From assembly GCA_030531025.1 (NCBI GenBank), contig JAUMTV010000039.1, forward strand, positions 15,589-26,674: a DNA stretch of 11,086 nt, in the 5' to 3' direction. Position 1 is the first letter of the stretch, and every line of letters starts with the position of its first letter. Positions 1-5,736 of this stretch are shown here, in pieces. The DNA is from Turicibacter sp. GTDB taxonomy: Bacteria > Bacillota > Bacilli > MOL361 > Turicibacteraceae. Under the pieces are notes generated by a model. It was not told the DNA's origin, searched no databases, and saw nothing but the letters and a program-made list of their open reading frames with translations. Position numbers and translations under genes: made by a program.

Positions 1-3
1 AAA

Positions 4-54
4 TAAAAAACTTGCTTTGACCATAGCGCCAACGGCTTTGCCCGTTGCTCAAGT
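4..54 (-). terminator. Predicted minus-strand intrinsic terminator at left edge
   Basis: Read on the minus strand, a folded stem is followed directly by six T and then ATTT (the complement of 1-10). The stem pairs ACTTG (10-14) with CAAGT (50-54) and CAACGG (30-35) with CCGTTG (42-47), with a bulged segment at 15-29. An alternative outer stem pairs AACTT..TTTG (9-20) with CAAAGTT (56-62). No minus-strand protein gene lies to its right before the repressor gene, so it would have to end a non-coding transcript (see the minus-strand promoter at 229-257). The interrupted stem keeps the confidence moderate. Confidence 0.45.
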
Positions 55-64
55 AACAAAGTTG

Positions 65-105
65 AAAATTACATGTTATCTACAGAACAGATAACACGTA
101 ATTTC
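65..105. repeat. Long imperfect inverted repeat (hairpin)
   Basis: The arms 66-81 and 89-104 pair over 16 bp with a single A·C mismatch (73 against 97) around a 7-nt loop at 82-88. There is no T-run after it on either strand, so it is not a standard terminator. It would form in the 3' region of an upstream + strand gene or inside a minus-strand RNA. Confidence 0.6.
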
Positions 106-160
106 ATTAAGTAATAATTTATATGGATAGTAGACACCATGTAAATTAAATATACGTTGA

Positions 161-201
161 AATAGAGTAATAATATTAAAATTATTGCTCTATTTTTGTT
201 T
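161..201 (+). terminator. Intrinsic terminator of a gene left of the window
   Basis: A 14-bp stem (161-174 with 181-194, one G·U pair) has a 6-nt loop and is followed by TTTGTTTT. The T-run is on the + strand, so it ends transcription entering from the left. It also insulates the repressor operon that starts at about 270. Confidence 0.8.
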
Positions 202-228
202 TCTAAAAAAATACATCTATAAATGTAA

Positions 229-257
229 AGTATAGTTGACATAAAATGTAAAGTAAA
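229..257 (-). promoter_or_regulatory. Candidate divergent promoter, minus strand
   Basis: On the minus strand there is a -10 TATACT (complement of 229-234) and a -35 TTTACT (complement of 252-257) separated by exactly 17 bp. The -10 is strong, while the -35 matches TTGACA at 4 of 6 positions. It is nearly a mirror image of the + strand promoter: AGTATAGTT (229-237) and AACTATACT (256-264) form a 9-bp inverted repeat. Transcription would start near 222 and run left toward the minus-strand terminator at 4-54. Confidence 0.4.
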
Positions 258-264
258 CTATACT
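236..264 (+). promoter_or_regulatory. Sigma-A promoter of the repressor operon
   Basis: A consensus -35 TTGACA (236-241), a 17-bp spacer and a -10 TATACT (259-264) are present. The predicted start is near 271, about 37 nt before the repressor ATG. This is the best promoter in the window. It is interleaved with the 23-bp-period operator repeats, so its activity is probably held down by a bound repressor. Confidence 0.85.
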
Positions 265-307
265 AAAAATGTAAAGTAAAATTTACATTTTGTGGAAAGG
301 GTTTAAT

Positions 308-505
308 ATGAAAAATAATATTCAAAAATTAAGAAAAGAAAGAAAGATTACTCAAGAGGAGCTGGGGAAGATGTGTGGAGTATCTAGACAAACAATAATT
401 TCTTTAGAAAATGGAAAGTATAATCCGTCTATAATGCTGGCTCACAAAATAGCAGTTATATTTGATTGTATAATTGAAGAGGTATTTATATTTGAGGAGG
501 AATAA
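308..505 (+). CDS. Cro/C1-type (XRE family) transcriptional regulator
   Basis: This is a small 65-residue DNA-binding protein consisting of little more than one HTH_3 domain. The helix-turn-helix runs from about residue 15 to 36 (ITQEELGKMCGVSRQTI, then ISLENGK), and a helical tail ends in acidic FEEE. It lacks a ligand or protease domain. This matches the compact YozG-like repressors of Firmicutes that sit beside a small membrane protein. I chose the ATG at 308 because GGAAAGGG (294-301) lies 6 nt upstream; a TTG at 290 would overlap that site. The next gene starts 3 nt after the stop, so the two are translated together. The three operator repeats over its promoter suggest autorepression. 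Its specific signal is unknown. Confidence 0.9.
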   Translation: MKNNIQKLRKERKITQEELGKMCGVSRQTIISLENGKYNPSIMLAHKIAVIFDCIIEEVFIFEEE

Positions 506-508
506 TAA

Positions 509-928
509 ATGAAATCAGTGAAAAAAAATCTTATATTTTCAAGCGCATTATTAGGAGTAGGGGTTATATTTTTTATAGTATCAGTACTAGGTATATTACC
601 AGATGGTGCATTAGGTAGTTCTGTATTTGGTATGGGATGCGGATTTATGTCAGCGGGATTGGTGAGTACTATTAGAGGTTATAAAAATTATAAAAATCCT
701 GAGAAAGTAGAAGAAATTGAGCTGATTGAAAATGATGAGAGAAATATAATGTTAAGAGAAAAAGCTAGTGCTAAGGTTTATTCTATATTTACTTATGTTC
801 AGTGTGCAATAGTATTACTAGCTTCACTTCTTGGATATAAAGAGATAAGCATAGTATTTTCAATATTAGTATTAGCAGAATTCGTAGTTTGGGCATTTTT
901 AGCAAATTATTATTCTAAGCATTTTTAA
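509..928 (+). CDS. Small four-helix membrane protein, DUF2178-like
   Basis: This is a 139-residue integral membrane protein. Hydrophobic segments lie at about 8-30, 36-56, 92-109 and 112-133, with a charged cytoplasmic-type loop between helices 2 and 3. The loop carries ENDERN (74-79) followed by a KAS segment. The DER..I..KA pattern is what I associate with DUF2178-type membrane proteins, which are often paired with a small HTH regulator; that family match is from memory. A strong GAGGAGG site (494-500) overlaps the end of the repressor gene, and the start codon is 3 nt past the repressor stop. No catalytic residues are visible. It may be a partner or antagonist of the repressor, or an envelope-stress protein; the function is unknown. 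Confidence 0.8.
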   Translation: MKSVKKNLIFSSALLGVGVIFFIVSVLGILPDGALGSSVFGMGCGFMSAGLVSTIRGYKNYKNPEKVEEIELIENDERNIMLREKASAKVYSIFTYVQCAIVLLASLLGYKEISIVFSILVLAEFVVWAFLANYYSKHF

Positions 929-936
929 TACTCAAA

Positions 937-972
937 AGAACTCCAGTAGATTTAAATCTATTGGAGTTTTTT
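937..972 (+). terminator. Intrinsic terminator of the repressor operon
   Basis: AACTCCA (939-945) pairs with TGGAGTT (962-968), and the stem extends inward through a G·U pair to a small AT loop. Six T (967-972) complete it. It begins 10 nt after the membrane protein stop codon. Confidence 0.85.
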
Positions 973-1064
973 CATATCACATATATTATAAATGTTTATA
1001 TTACTACAATTAATATGAATATATCAATTTATAAAAAGAATATATTATAAAAAAATAGTAATAG

Positions 1065-1077
1065 TTACATAATGTAA
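1065..1077. promoter_or_regulatory. Palindrome TTACAT-A-ATGTAA, possible operator
   Basis: A perfect 6+1+6 palindrome lies 63 bp before the Fe-S protein gene. Its half-site ATGTAA is the core of the repeats upstream of the Cro/C1-type repressor gene, so it may be another target of that protein. The surrounding DNA (973-1125) is almost pure A/T, and I see no convincing -35/-10 pair in it. Confidence 0.35.
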
Positions 1078-1139
1078 AATGAGATTATTTTCCAGATAAA
1101 ATAATTTAAATAATAAGTAAAAGTAAAAGGATGATATAG

Positions 1140-2399
1140 ATGTCTCATATAAGTGCAAAAAATGGATATAAAAGTTTAGAGGAGAGGCTAAATAGATTTC
1201 CACAAGGTGCCCCTCCTTCAAAAACTCTCTATAAAATATTAGCTATGTTATTTACGGAAAAAGAAGCCGAATTAGTTGCTCAACTACCAATTAAAGCATT
1301 TAGAGTAAAAACAGCTGCTAATATATGGAGTGTAAGTGAAAGTGAAGCATTAAAAATACTTGATACACTTGCTAGCAGAGCAATTTTATTAGATATAGAA
1401 GATGATAAGGGAAAACAATATATACTTCCTCCGCCAATGGCTGGATTTATAGAATTCGCTTTGATGAGAACTAGAAATGATATTGATCAAAAACTTTTAT
1501 CAGAACTTTATTATCAATATCTAAATGTTGAAGAGGATTTTATAAAGGACTTATTTTATTCAGCAGAAACAAAATTAGGAAGAATTTTTGTTCAAGAAGA
1601 AGTATTAAGTAATGATAATGAAGTCACTATATTAGATTATGAAAGAGCTACTCATATAATAGAAGAAGCAGAGCATATAGCAGTAGGAATGTGCTATTGT
1701 AGACATAAAATGAAACATGTTGGTAAAGGCTGTGACGCTCCTATGGATATATGTATGACTTTTAATGGAACAGCAAATTCTTTAATAAAATACAACTATG
1801 CAAGACGAATAGATGCTTCTGAGTGTAAAGAACTATTACATCAAGCATATGAACATAATTTAGTTCAATGTGGTGAAAACGTAAGAAAGGGAGTAAGTTT
1901 TATATGTAACTGCTGTGGATGTTGTTGTGAAGCATTATTAGCAGCTAGAAAATTTGGTAATATGCACCCAGTAGCAACCACTAGCTTTATACCAAATATT
2001 AATTATGATTCTTGTATAGGATGTGGAAAATGTGTAAAGGCATGTCCTATAGGAGCAATAAGTAGAGTAAAGGAAAATGATAAAAATATAATCAAGATTG
2101 ATGAAGAAGTCTGTTTAGGATGTGGAGTTTGTGCTAGAAATTGCCCTAAGGGTAGCATAATACTTTTGAAAAGAAAAGAAAAAATAATTACTCCTGCAAA
2201 TTCAGTACATAGGGTTGTCCTTATGGCTATAGAAAAAGGACAACTACAAGAACTTATATTTGATAATAAAGCATTAAGTAGCCATAGAGCAATGGCAGCT
2301 ATATTATCTGCAATACTTAAATTACCTCCAGCTAAGAGAGCTTTAGCAAATGAACAAGTTAAATCAATATATCTAGACCGATTATTAAGTATGAAATAA
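1140..2399 (+). CDS. Double [4Fe-4S] protein with extra Cys clusters and possible winged-helix N-terminus
   Basis: This is a 419-residue soluble protein. The C-terminal half has two ferredoxin-type motifs, CIGCGKCVKACP (292-303) and CLGCGVCARNCP (325-336), which are expected to bind two [4Fe-4S] clusters. Ahead of them lie two further Cys groups: CYC (185-187) with C198 and C205, and an unusually dense run between 256 and 263 (C256, C258, C259, C261, C262, C263). Residues about 30-95 are helical with an alternating pattern resembling a winged-helix domain, but this is only a resemblance. There is no signal peptide. AAAGG (1126-1130) precedes the ATG by 9 nt. The gene is alone between terminators. 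It is likely an electron-transfer or redox-responsive protein of anaerobes; the partner and reaction are unknown. Confidence 0.85.
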   Translation: MSHISAKNGYKSLEERLNRFPQGAPPSKTLYKILAMLFTEKEAELVAQLPIKAFRVKTAANIWSVSESEALKILDTLASRAILLDIEDDKGKQYILPPPMAGFIEFALMRTRNDIDQKLLSELYYQYLNVEEDFIKDLFYSAETKLGRIFVQEEVLSNDNEVTILDYERATHIIEEAEHIAVGMCYCRHKMKHVGKGCDAPMDICMTFNGTANSLIKYNYARRIDASECKELLHQAYEHNLVQCGENVRKGVSFICNCCGCCCEALLAARKFGNMHPVATTSFIPNINYDSCIGCGKCVKACPIGAISRVKENDKNIIKIDEEVCLGCGVCARNCPKGSIILLKRKEKIITPANSVHRVVLMAIEKGQLQELIFDNKALSSHRAMAAILSAILKLPPAKRALANEQVKSIYLDRLLSMK

Positions 2400-2402
2400 A
2401 AG

Positions 2403-2441
2403 ATAAAGGATGAACTCTGAGTGAGGTCATCCTTTATTTTT
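2403..2441 (+). terminator. Intrinsic terminator of the Fe-S protein gene
   Basis: An 11-bp perfect stem, ATAAAGGATGA (2403-2413) with TCATCCTTTAT (2427-2437), is followed by TTTT. It starts 3 nt after the stop codon. Confidence 0.85.
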
Positions 2442-2475
2442 ATGGTAAATAGAGCAATAAAGTTAGTTTAAAGCT

Positions 2476-2529
2476 ATTCAAAATAAAAAACGTATTGACA
2501 TTGAAGTCAATACGTTTTTTATTTTGAAT
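2476..2529. terminator. Perfect 24-bp hairpin, bidirectional terminator
   Basis: The arms 2476-2499 and 2506-2529 are perfect reverse complements over 24 bp, with a 6-nt loop (2500-2505). The G/C-containing core (2491-2499) is flanked by A6 on one side and T6 on the other, so it can terminate on either strand. On the + strand it backs up the terminator at 2403-2441. No minus-strand gene feeds into it in this window. Confidence 0.8.
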
Positions 2530-2717
2530 ATAATTATGTTATTTACATTATTTTTCCTAATATCATTAAGTCAATATACTTCATTTTTAGTAATTATATC
2601 GAAAAAAATATAACCAATTATAAGAAAACATAATAATATTAACCAATGGTTAACAAAAAGTTATAAAACCTTACAAGGATTTAATATATATCTAACATTT
2701 GATTGTTAATATAAAAA
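2530..2717. other. AT-rich spacer upstream of glpP with one short palindrome
   Basis: No coding or RNA gene is visible. The only ordered element is TTAACC-AAT-GGTTAA (2639-2653), a perfect 6+3+6 palindrome about 65 bp before the likely -10 of glpP, with a related half-site (AACCAATTATAA) at 2612-2623. It could bind a regulator, but it matches no operator I recognise, and I see no catabolite-repression (cre) site. Confidence 0.3.
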
Positions 2718-2723
2718 TATAAT
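2718..2723 (+). promoter_or_regulatory. Likely -10 element of glpP
   Basis: A perfect TATAAT lies here, 31 bp before the glpP ATG. No good -35 is found at 16-18 bp upstream (the best is the weak ACATTT at 2695-2700), so the promoter may be weak or activator-dependent. The context is so AT-rich that a chance TATAAT is possible. Confidence 0.35.
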
Positions 2724-2754
2724 AAAAATATTGTACCAGAAAAGGGAATTAAGA

Positions 2755-3330
2755 ATGAAAGAGAATACAACAATAAATCCTTTAATAGCTGCTGCTAGGT
2801 GTGATAACTTGGATAAAGCTGTGGAATCTAATGTTTCAGCAGTTATATTAATGGAAGGAAAACTAAGTTACTTAGTACAAGAGAAGTTTAAAACAATGAA
2901 TGATAAAAAACCTATATTTATACATGTAGACTTATTAAAAGGTCTATCAAGTGATGTTGAATCTTTAAGGTTTATCAAAGAGAATATAAATCCAAAGGGT
3001 ATTGTATCAACTAAAAGTACAGTATTAAATGCCGCTAAAAAAAGAGGGCTAATGACAATACAAAGAATATTTCTAATCGATAGTAAATCACTTAAAAATT
3101 CTATAGAAAGTATTATAGAAAATGATCCTGACATGGTAGAAGTTATGCCAGCTTTATGTGGCGAAATAGTAGAGAGATTAAAAAAAGAAATAAATAAACC
3201 AATTATTCTTGGCGGATTAATAGATAAAGAAGAACAAATTATTGAAGGATTAAAATCAGGAGCTGATGCAATATCATTTAGCAAAGAAGAATTATGGAAT
3301 ATGAAAATAGATAAGGAAATAATTAAATAA
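2755..3330 (+). CDS. glpP: Glycerol-3-phosphate-responsive mRNA antiterminator GlpP
   Basis: In Bacillus subtilis GlpP binds glycerol-3-phosphate and then the leader RNA of glp genes, allowing readthrough of a terminator and stabilising the mRNA. This protein has 191 residues against about 192 there, and the family landmarks align in order. These are an N-terminal NPLIAA segment, AVILMEGKL, IFIHVDLLKGL, PKGIVSTKS, TIQRIFLIDS, DMVEVMPAL and IILGGLI...GADAIS, a small TIM-barrel-like fold. The start is the ATG at 2755, with AAGGGA (2742-2747) 7 nt upstream. A TTG eight codons earlier has no site of its own. No glpF, glpK or glpD is in the window. The nearest downstream target would be the importer operon, reached through the folded spacer 3331-3548. 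Regulation of that operon is an inference. Confidence 0.92.
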   Translation: MKENTTINPLIAAARCDNLDKAVESNVSAVILMEGKLSYLVQEKFKTMNDKKPIFIHVDLLKGLSSDVESLRFIKENINPKGIVSTKSTVLNAAKKRGLMTIQRIFLIDSKSLKNSIESIIENDPDMVEVMPALCGEIVERLKKEINKPIILGGLIDKEEQIIEGLKSGADAISFSKEELWNMKIDKEIIK

Positions 3331-3337
3331 AATAATA

Positions 3338-3479
3338 ACTGGAGAACTAGATTTTTAATATTTATGCAATATTCATAACTTAGTGTACTTTGAGCAAGGT
3401 CGTTGACTGAAATTTCATAGCGTCCACTCAGTTGCTTAAGCGAATCAAATTTTTATGATTATTGGTGGAGACTGGAGAA
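3338..3479. repeat. Folded non-coding element bounded by 9-bp direct repeats
   Basis: ACTGGAGAA occurs at 3338-3346 and 3471-3479. Between them lie a small hairpin (TTATG 3362-3366 with CATAA 3374-3378) and a larger nested fold. The fold pairs TTTG 3389-3392 with CAAA 3446-3449, AGCA 3393-3396 with TGCT 3433-3436, and ACTGA 3406-3410 with TCAGT 3428-3432. The fold ends in T5 (3450-3454). The segments CATAGCG (3416-3422) and GTTGCTTAAG (3431-3440) recur in order at 22-28 and 44-53. It could be a small mobile-element remnant, a dispersed repeat or a regulatory leader; the sequence does not decide between them. Confidence 0.45.
3389..3454 (+). promoter_or_regulatory. Possible leader terminator/antiterminator before the importer operon
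   Basis: A three-part nested stem is closed by TTTG/CAAA and followed immediately by TTTTT, then about 95 nt of leader before the first operon gene. If transcription comes from upstream (including readthrough from glpP), this could act as a conditional terminator and a possible GlpP target. The pairing is short and interrupted, so a strong terminator is not expected. Confidence 0.3.
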
Positions 3480-3548
3480 AACCATTAATTATAAAGTAAA
3501 TAAGATAGGAGGTTAATTTTACAATTTTTTTAGTTAAAGGAGTTTTGT

Positions 3549-4346
3549 ATGAGTGTAAAAATGATAGTGTCTGATTTGGACGGAACGTTATTTAATAGTG
3601 ATTATGAAGGATATAAGGTTTCAAAAGAGCTTATATCTCATGTGGAAGAATTTAAAAGTAAGGGAAATATATTTACTATAGCCACAGGAAGACCTATAGA
3701 AACTAGTATAGAAGTGGCTAAAGAAGTAGGAATTAATGCGCCTTATATAGCTTACAACGGAGCTAAAATAGCAGATACAAAAGGCAAAAAAATTTATTCG
3801 GAAGAATTTTTATTGACAGAGGTACTGCCTTTTTTAAGAGAGCTTGAAAAGCTTGGAGCATCAATAATAGTTTATATTAATGGAAAGGTGCTCTGCTTCA
3901 AATATACAGAAAGAATCGCTGCATATGAGAAAAAAGAAATTGCAAAATGTGAAGAAATAGATGAATCTTTGTTTGATACGGATATAAAGGTAAACAAAGT
4001 ATTAGTAATTGGAGATGTAAAACGATACAAGGAAGTTTGGAATAACCTGCATATTTCCATAAGAGATAAATTTAGATATGTGATTTCGGAAGATGATTAT
4101 TTCGAAATAGTTCAAAGTAATATATCAAAAGGAATGGCCTTAAATATATTAAAAGAACATTTAAACATAGAAAACCTGGAGGTAATAGCTATTGGAAATC
4201 ATATGAATGATAAAGAATTGATTGAAATGGCTGACATTGGCTTTGCTGTTAATAATGCAGTTGACGGTCTAAAGGAAATCGCAGATTATACAACAAAAGA
4301 AGAGTACGAGAATGGTGTTATAGAAATACTAAAAAAATTCAAGTAA
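3549..4346 (+). CDS. HAD-superfamily hydrolase, Cof type (class IIB phosphatase)
   Basis: This is a 265-residue cytoplasmic phosphatase, the normal length for the Cof/YidA group, which removes phosphate from sugar phosphates and similar small metabolites. Motif I is DLDGT with nucleophile D9 and acid/base D11. Motif II is the Thr of ATGRP (T46). Motif III is K194 (SKGMAL), and motif IV is GNHMND (216-221), completing the Mg2+ site. The segment at about 85-185 between motifs II and III is the C2 cap that sets substrate choice. AAAGGAG (3536-3542) lies 6 nt before the ATG. A second AGGAGG (3507-3512) upstream has no start codon at a proper distance. The gene opens the importer operon, and its stop is 17 nt before the solute-binding protein gene, so it probably dephosphorylates an imported or derived intermediate. 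The substrate is unknown. Confidence 0.9.
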   Translation: MSVKMIVSDLDGTLFNSDYEGYKVSKELISHVEEFKSKGNIFTIATGRPIETSIEVAKEVGINAPYIAYNGAKIADTKGKKIYSEEFLLTEVLPFLRELEKLGASIIVYINGKVLCFKYTERIAAYEKKEIAKCEEIDESLFDTDIKVNKVLVIGDVKRYKEVWNNLHISIRDKFRYVISEDDYFEIVQSNISKGMALNILKEHLNIENLEVIAIGNHMNDKELIEMADIGFAVNNAVDGLKEIADYTTKEEYENGVIEILKKFK

Positions 4347-4363
4347 TTATTAGGAGAGATAAA

Positions 4364-5662
4364 ATGAATAAAAAATTAGTAAAAATACTTTCTTTAGTTA
4401 GTGTAGTATCTTTATTCACTGTAGGATGTAGTAATGGTGGAAGTAATACCAAGTCATCTGACGAAAAGGTAAAAATAGAATACTGGCATGTTAACGCTGA
4501 AACTCAAGGAGGAAAAAGTGTAGATAAGTTAGTTGAAGAGTTTAATAAACAAAGTGATACTGTAGAAGTAGTAGCAAAATACAATCCAGACATGTATAAA
4601 GGATTATTACAAAACTTTCAAGCTGAAGCAGCTACAGGTTCTACTCCAGCTTTAGTGCAAGTTGGTTGGTCATTTTTAGATTACTTTTCAAATAATTTTG
4701 GATACACAGAGCCTCAAGAGATAATAGATCAACACTTCTCAGAAGATAAAACATTTTTAGAAGATAATTTCTTACAAAATATATTAAATCTTGCTAAAAA
4801 TAGTGAAGGAAGTCAAGTTGGTATACCTTATTCTTTAAGTACACCAGTATTATACATAAATAAAGATATATTAAAAGAATGTGGATTAGATGAAGAAGGA
4901 CCAAAAACTTGGGAACAAGTACAAGAATTTGCCAGTGTAATAAAAGATAAAACTGGTAAATACGGTGTTTATATACAAGAACCGGCTGATAACTGGGCAA
5001 CACAAGCTTTATTAGAAAGTAATGGAGCTAGAATGATAACAGATGGAAAAGCAACTTTTGCATCAGAAAAAGGTATAGAAGCATATGAAGCTTATGCAGA
5101 TATGGTTAAAAATGAAGAAGCATTACACATATCATGGGATGAAGGTGTTCAATCATTTATAAATGGTGAAGTGGGCATGTTATATACTACAATTGCAAGA
5201 AGAGCAAGTATACAAGAAGGTGCTCAGTTTGATGTGGCAGCAGTTAATTCACCAGCTTGGGAAGGTGAAGAAGTAAGATTACCTGCAGGTGGATGTTTCC
5301 TTGCAATTACAGCTCAAGATGAAGAACAACAAAAAGCAGCATGGGAATTCCAAAAGTATTTATATAGTGTAGAATCTATGGCTGAATGGACTATAGGAAC
5401 TGGTTATGTACCTCCAAGAAAAGATGTTGCTGAATCTGAAAACGGATTAAAAGATTTCTTAGAGGAAAATCAAATGATGGAAGCAGCTACAAGTCAAATG
5501 GAAAGTGTAGTACCTTGGACATCTTTCCCAGGAGATGCTGGTCTTGAAGCGGAACAAATATTATTAGATACAAGAGATCAAATTCTAGGTGGGAAAATAT
5601 CAGCTAAAGATGGATTAACAGAAGCACAAAATAAGATAAATAAATTATTAGAACAACAATAA
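4364..5662 (+). CDS. ABC transporter solute-binding lipoprotein, UgpB-like (family 1)
   Basis: This is a 432-residue lipoprotein that captures solute outside the membrane and hands it to the permeases. A short basic N-terminus and hydrophobic stretch end in a lipobox with the lipidated cysteine at C22 (VGC), followed by a Ser/Gly/Asn-rich linker. The mature protein has the family-1 binding-protein plan. Several stretches recall E. coli UgpB: STPVLYINKD with the following KTWEQ segment, INGEVGM, AGG, and TGYVPPRK near the end. This favours glycerol-3-phosphate, a glycerophosphodiester or an oligosaccharide as ligand, without deciding. AGGAG (4352-4356) gives a 7-nt spacing. A hairpin follows the gene and may raise its mRNA level over the permeases. 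Confidence 0.9.
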   Translation: MNKKLVKILSLVSVVSLFTVGCSNGGSNTKSSDEKVKIEYWHVNAETQGGKSVDKLVEEFNKQSDTVEVVAKYNPDMYKGLLQNFQAEAATGSTPALVQVGWSFLDYFSNNFGYTEPQEIIDQHFSEDKTFLEDNFLQNILNLAKNSEGSQVGIPYSLSTPVLYINKDILKECGLDEEGPKTWEQVQEFASVIKDKTGKYGVYIQEPADNWATQALLESNGARMITDGKATFASEKGIEAYEAYADMVKNEEALHISWDEGVQSFINGEVGMLYTTIARRASIQEGAQFDVAAVNSPAWEGEEVRLPAGGCFLAITAQDEEQQKAAWEFQKYLYSVESMAEWTIGTGYVPPRKDVAESENGLKDFLEENQMMEAATSQMESVVPWTSFPGDAGLEAEQILLDTRDQILGGKISAKDGLTEAQNKINKLLEQQ

Positions 5663-5674
5663 AACTTATTTTTG

Positions 5675-5707
5675 ATAAAAGGTAGAAAAATAGTTTCTAC
5701 CTTTTAT
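5675..5707 (+). promoter_or_regulatory. Intercistronic hairpin after the binding-protein gene
   Basis: A perfect 14-bp stem (5675-5688 with 5694-5707) has a 5-nt loop and sits in the 74-bp gap between the binding protein and the first permease. The 3' arm ends CTTTTAT and continues TATAAA, so the T-run is short and broken. It is best read as a 3'-end stabiliser or partial terminator that lets the binding protein outnumber the membrane components, as known for maltose-type operons. Confidence 0.7.
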
Positions 5708-5736
5708 TATAAAGATTTAAAATAAGGAGACATTAA

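Larger units (their letters stand above)
221..291. promoter_or_regulatory. Operator array: three 12-bp repeats at 23-bp period
   Basis: The 12-mer AAATGTAAAGTA occurs identically at 221-232, 244-255 and 267-278, exactly 23 bp apart. A fourth, inverted partial copy (TTTACATTTT, 282-291) forms a perfect 10-bp inverted repeat with 266-275. The copies sit upstream of the -35, inside the spacer and at the start site of the promoter at 236-264. This is the arrangement expected of repressor operators, most likely for the Cro/C1-type protein encoded immediately downstream (autoregulation is an inference). Confidence 0.7.

Noticed and set aside
221..278. Regularly spaced repeats suggesting a CRISPR array
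   Set aside because: Only three 12-bp repeats with 11-bp spacers, interleaved with a promoter; far too short for CRISPR.
290..307. TTG start extending the repressor N-terminus by six residues
   Set aside because: It would place the ribosome-binding site inside the gene; the ATG at 308 has GGAAAGGG 6 nt upstream.
2448..2460. AATAGAGCAATAA, complementary to one arm of the terminator at 161-194
   Set aside because: A single 13-base match in AT-rich DNA with no second arm nearby; more likely chance than a repeat.
2731..2754. TTG start extending GlpP by eight residues
   Set aside because: No ribosome-binding site before it, and AAGGGA is correctly placed for the ATG at 2755.
2868..3284. Long minus-strand open frame opposite glpP
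   Set aside because: It is the shadow of glpP, with no start signals and low-complexity translation; the same applies to the minus-strand frames inside the HAD, binding-protein and permease genes.
3404..3432. TTGACT as a -35 inside the folded spacer
   Set aside because: No -10 hexamer lies 16-18 bp downstream (the position reads CTCAGT).
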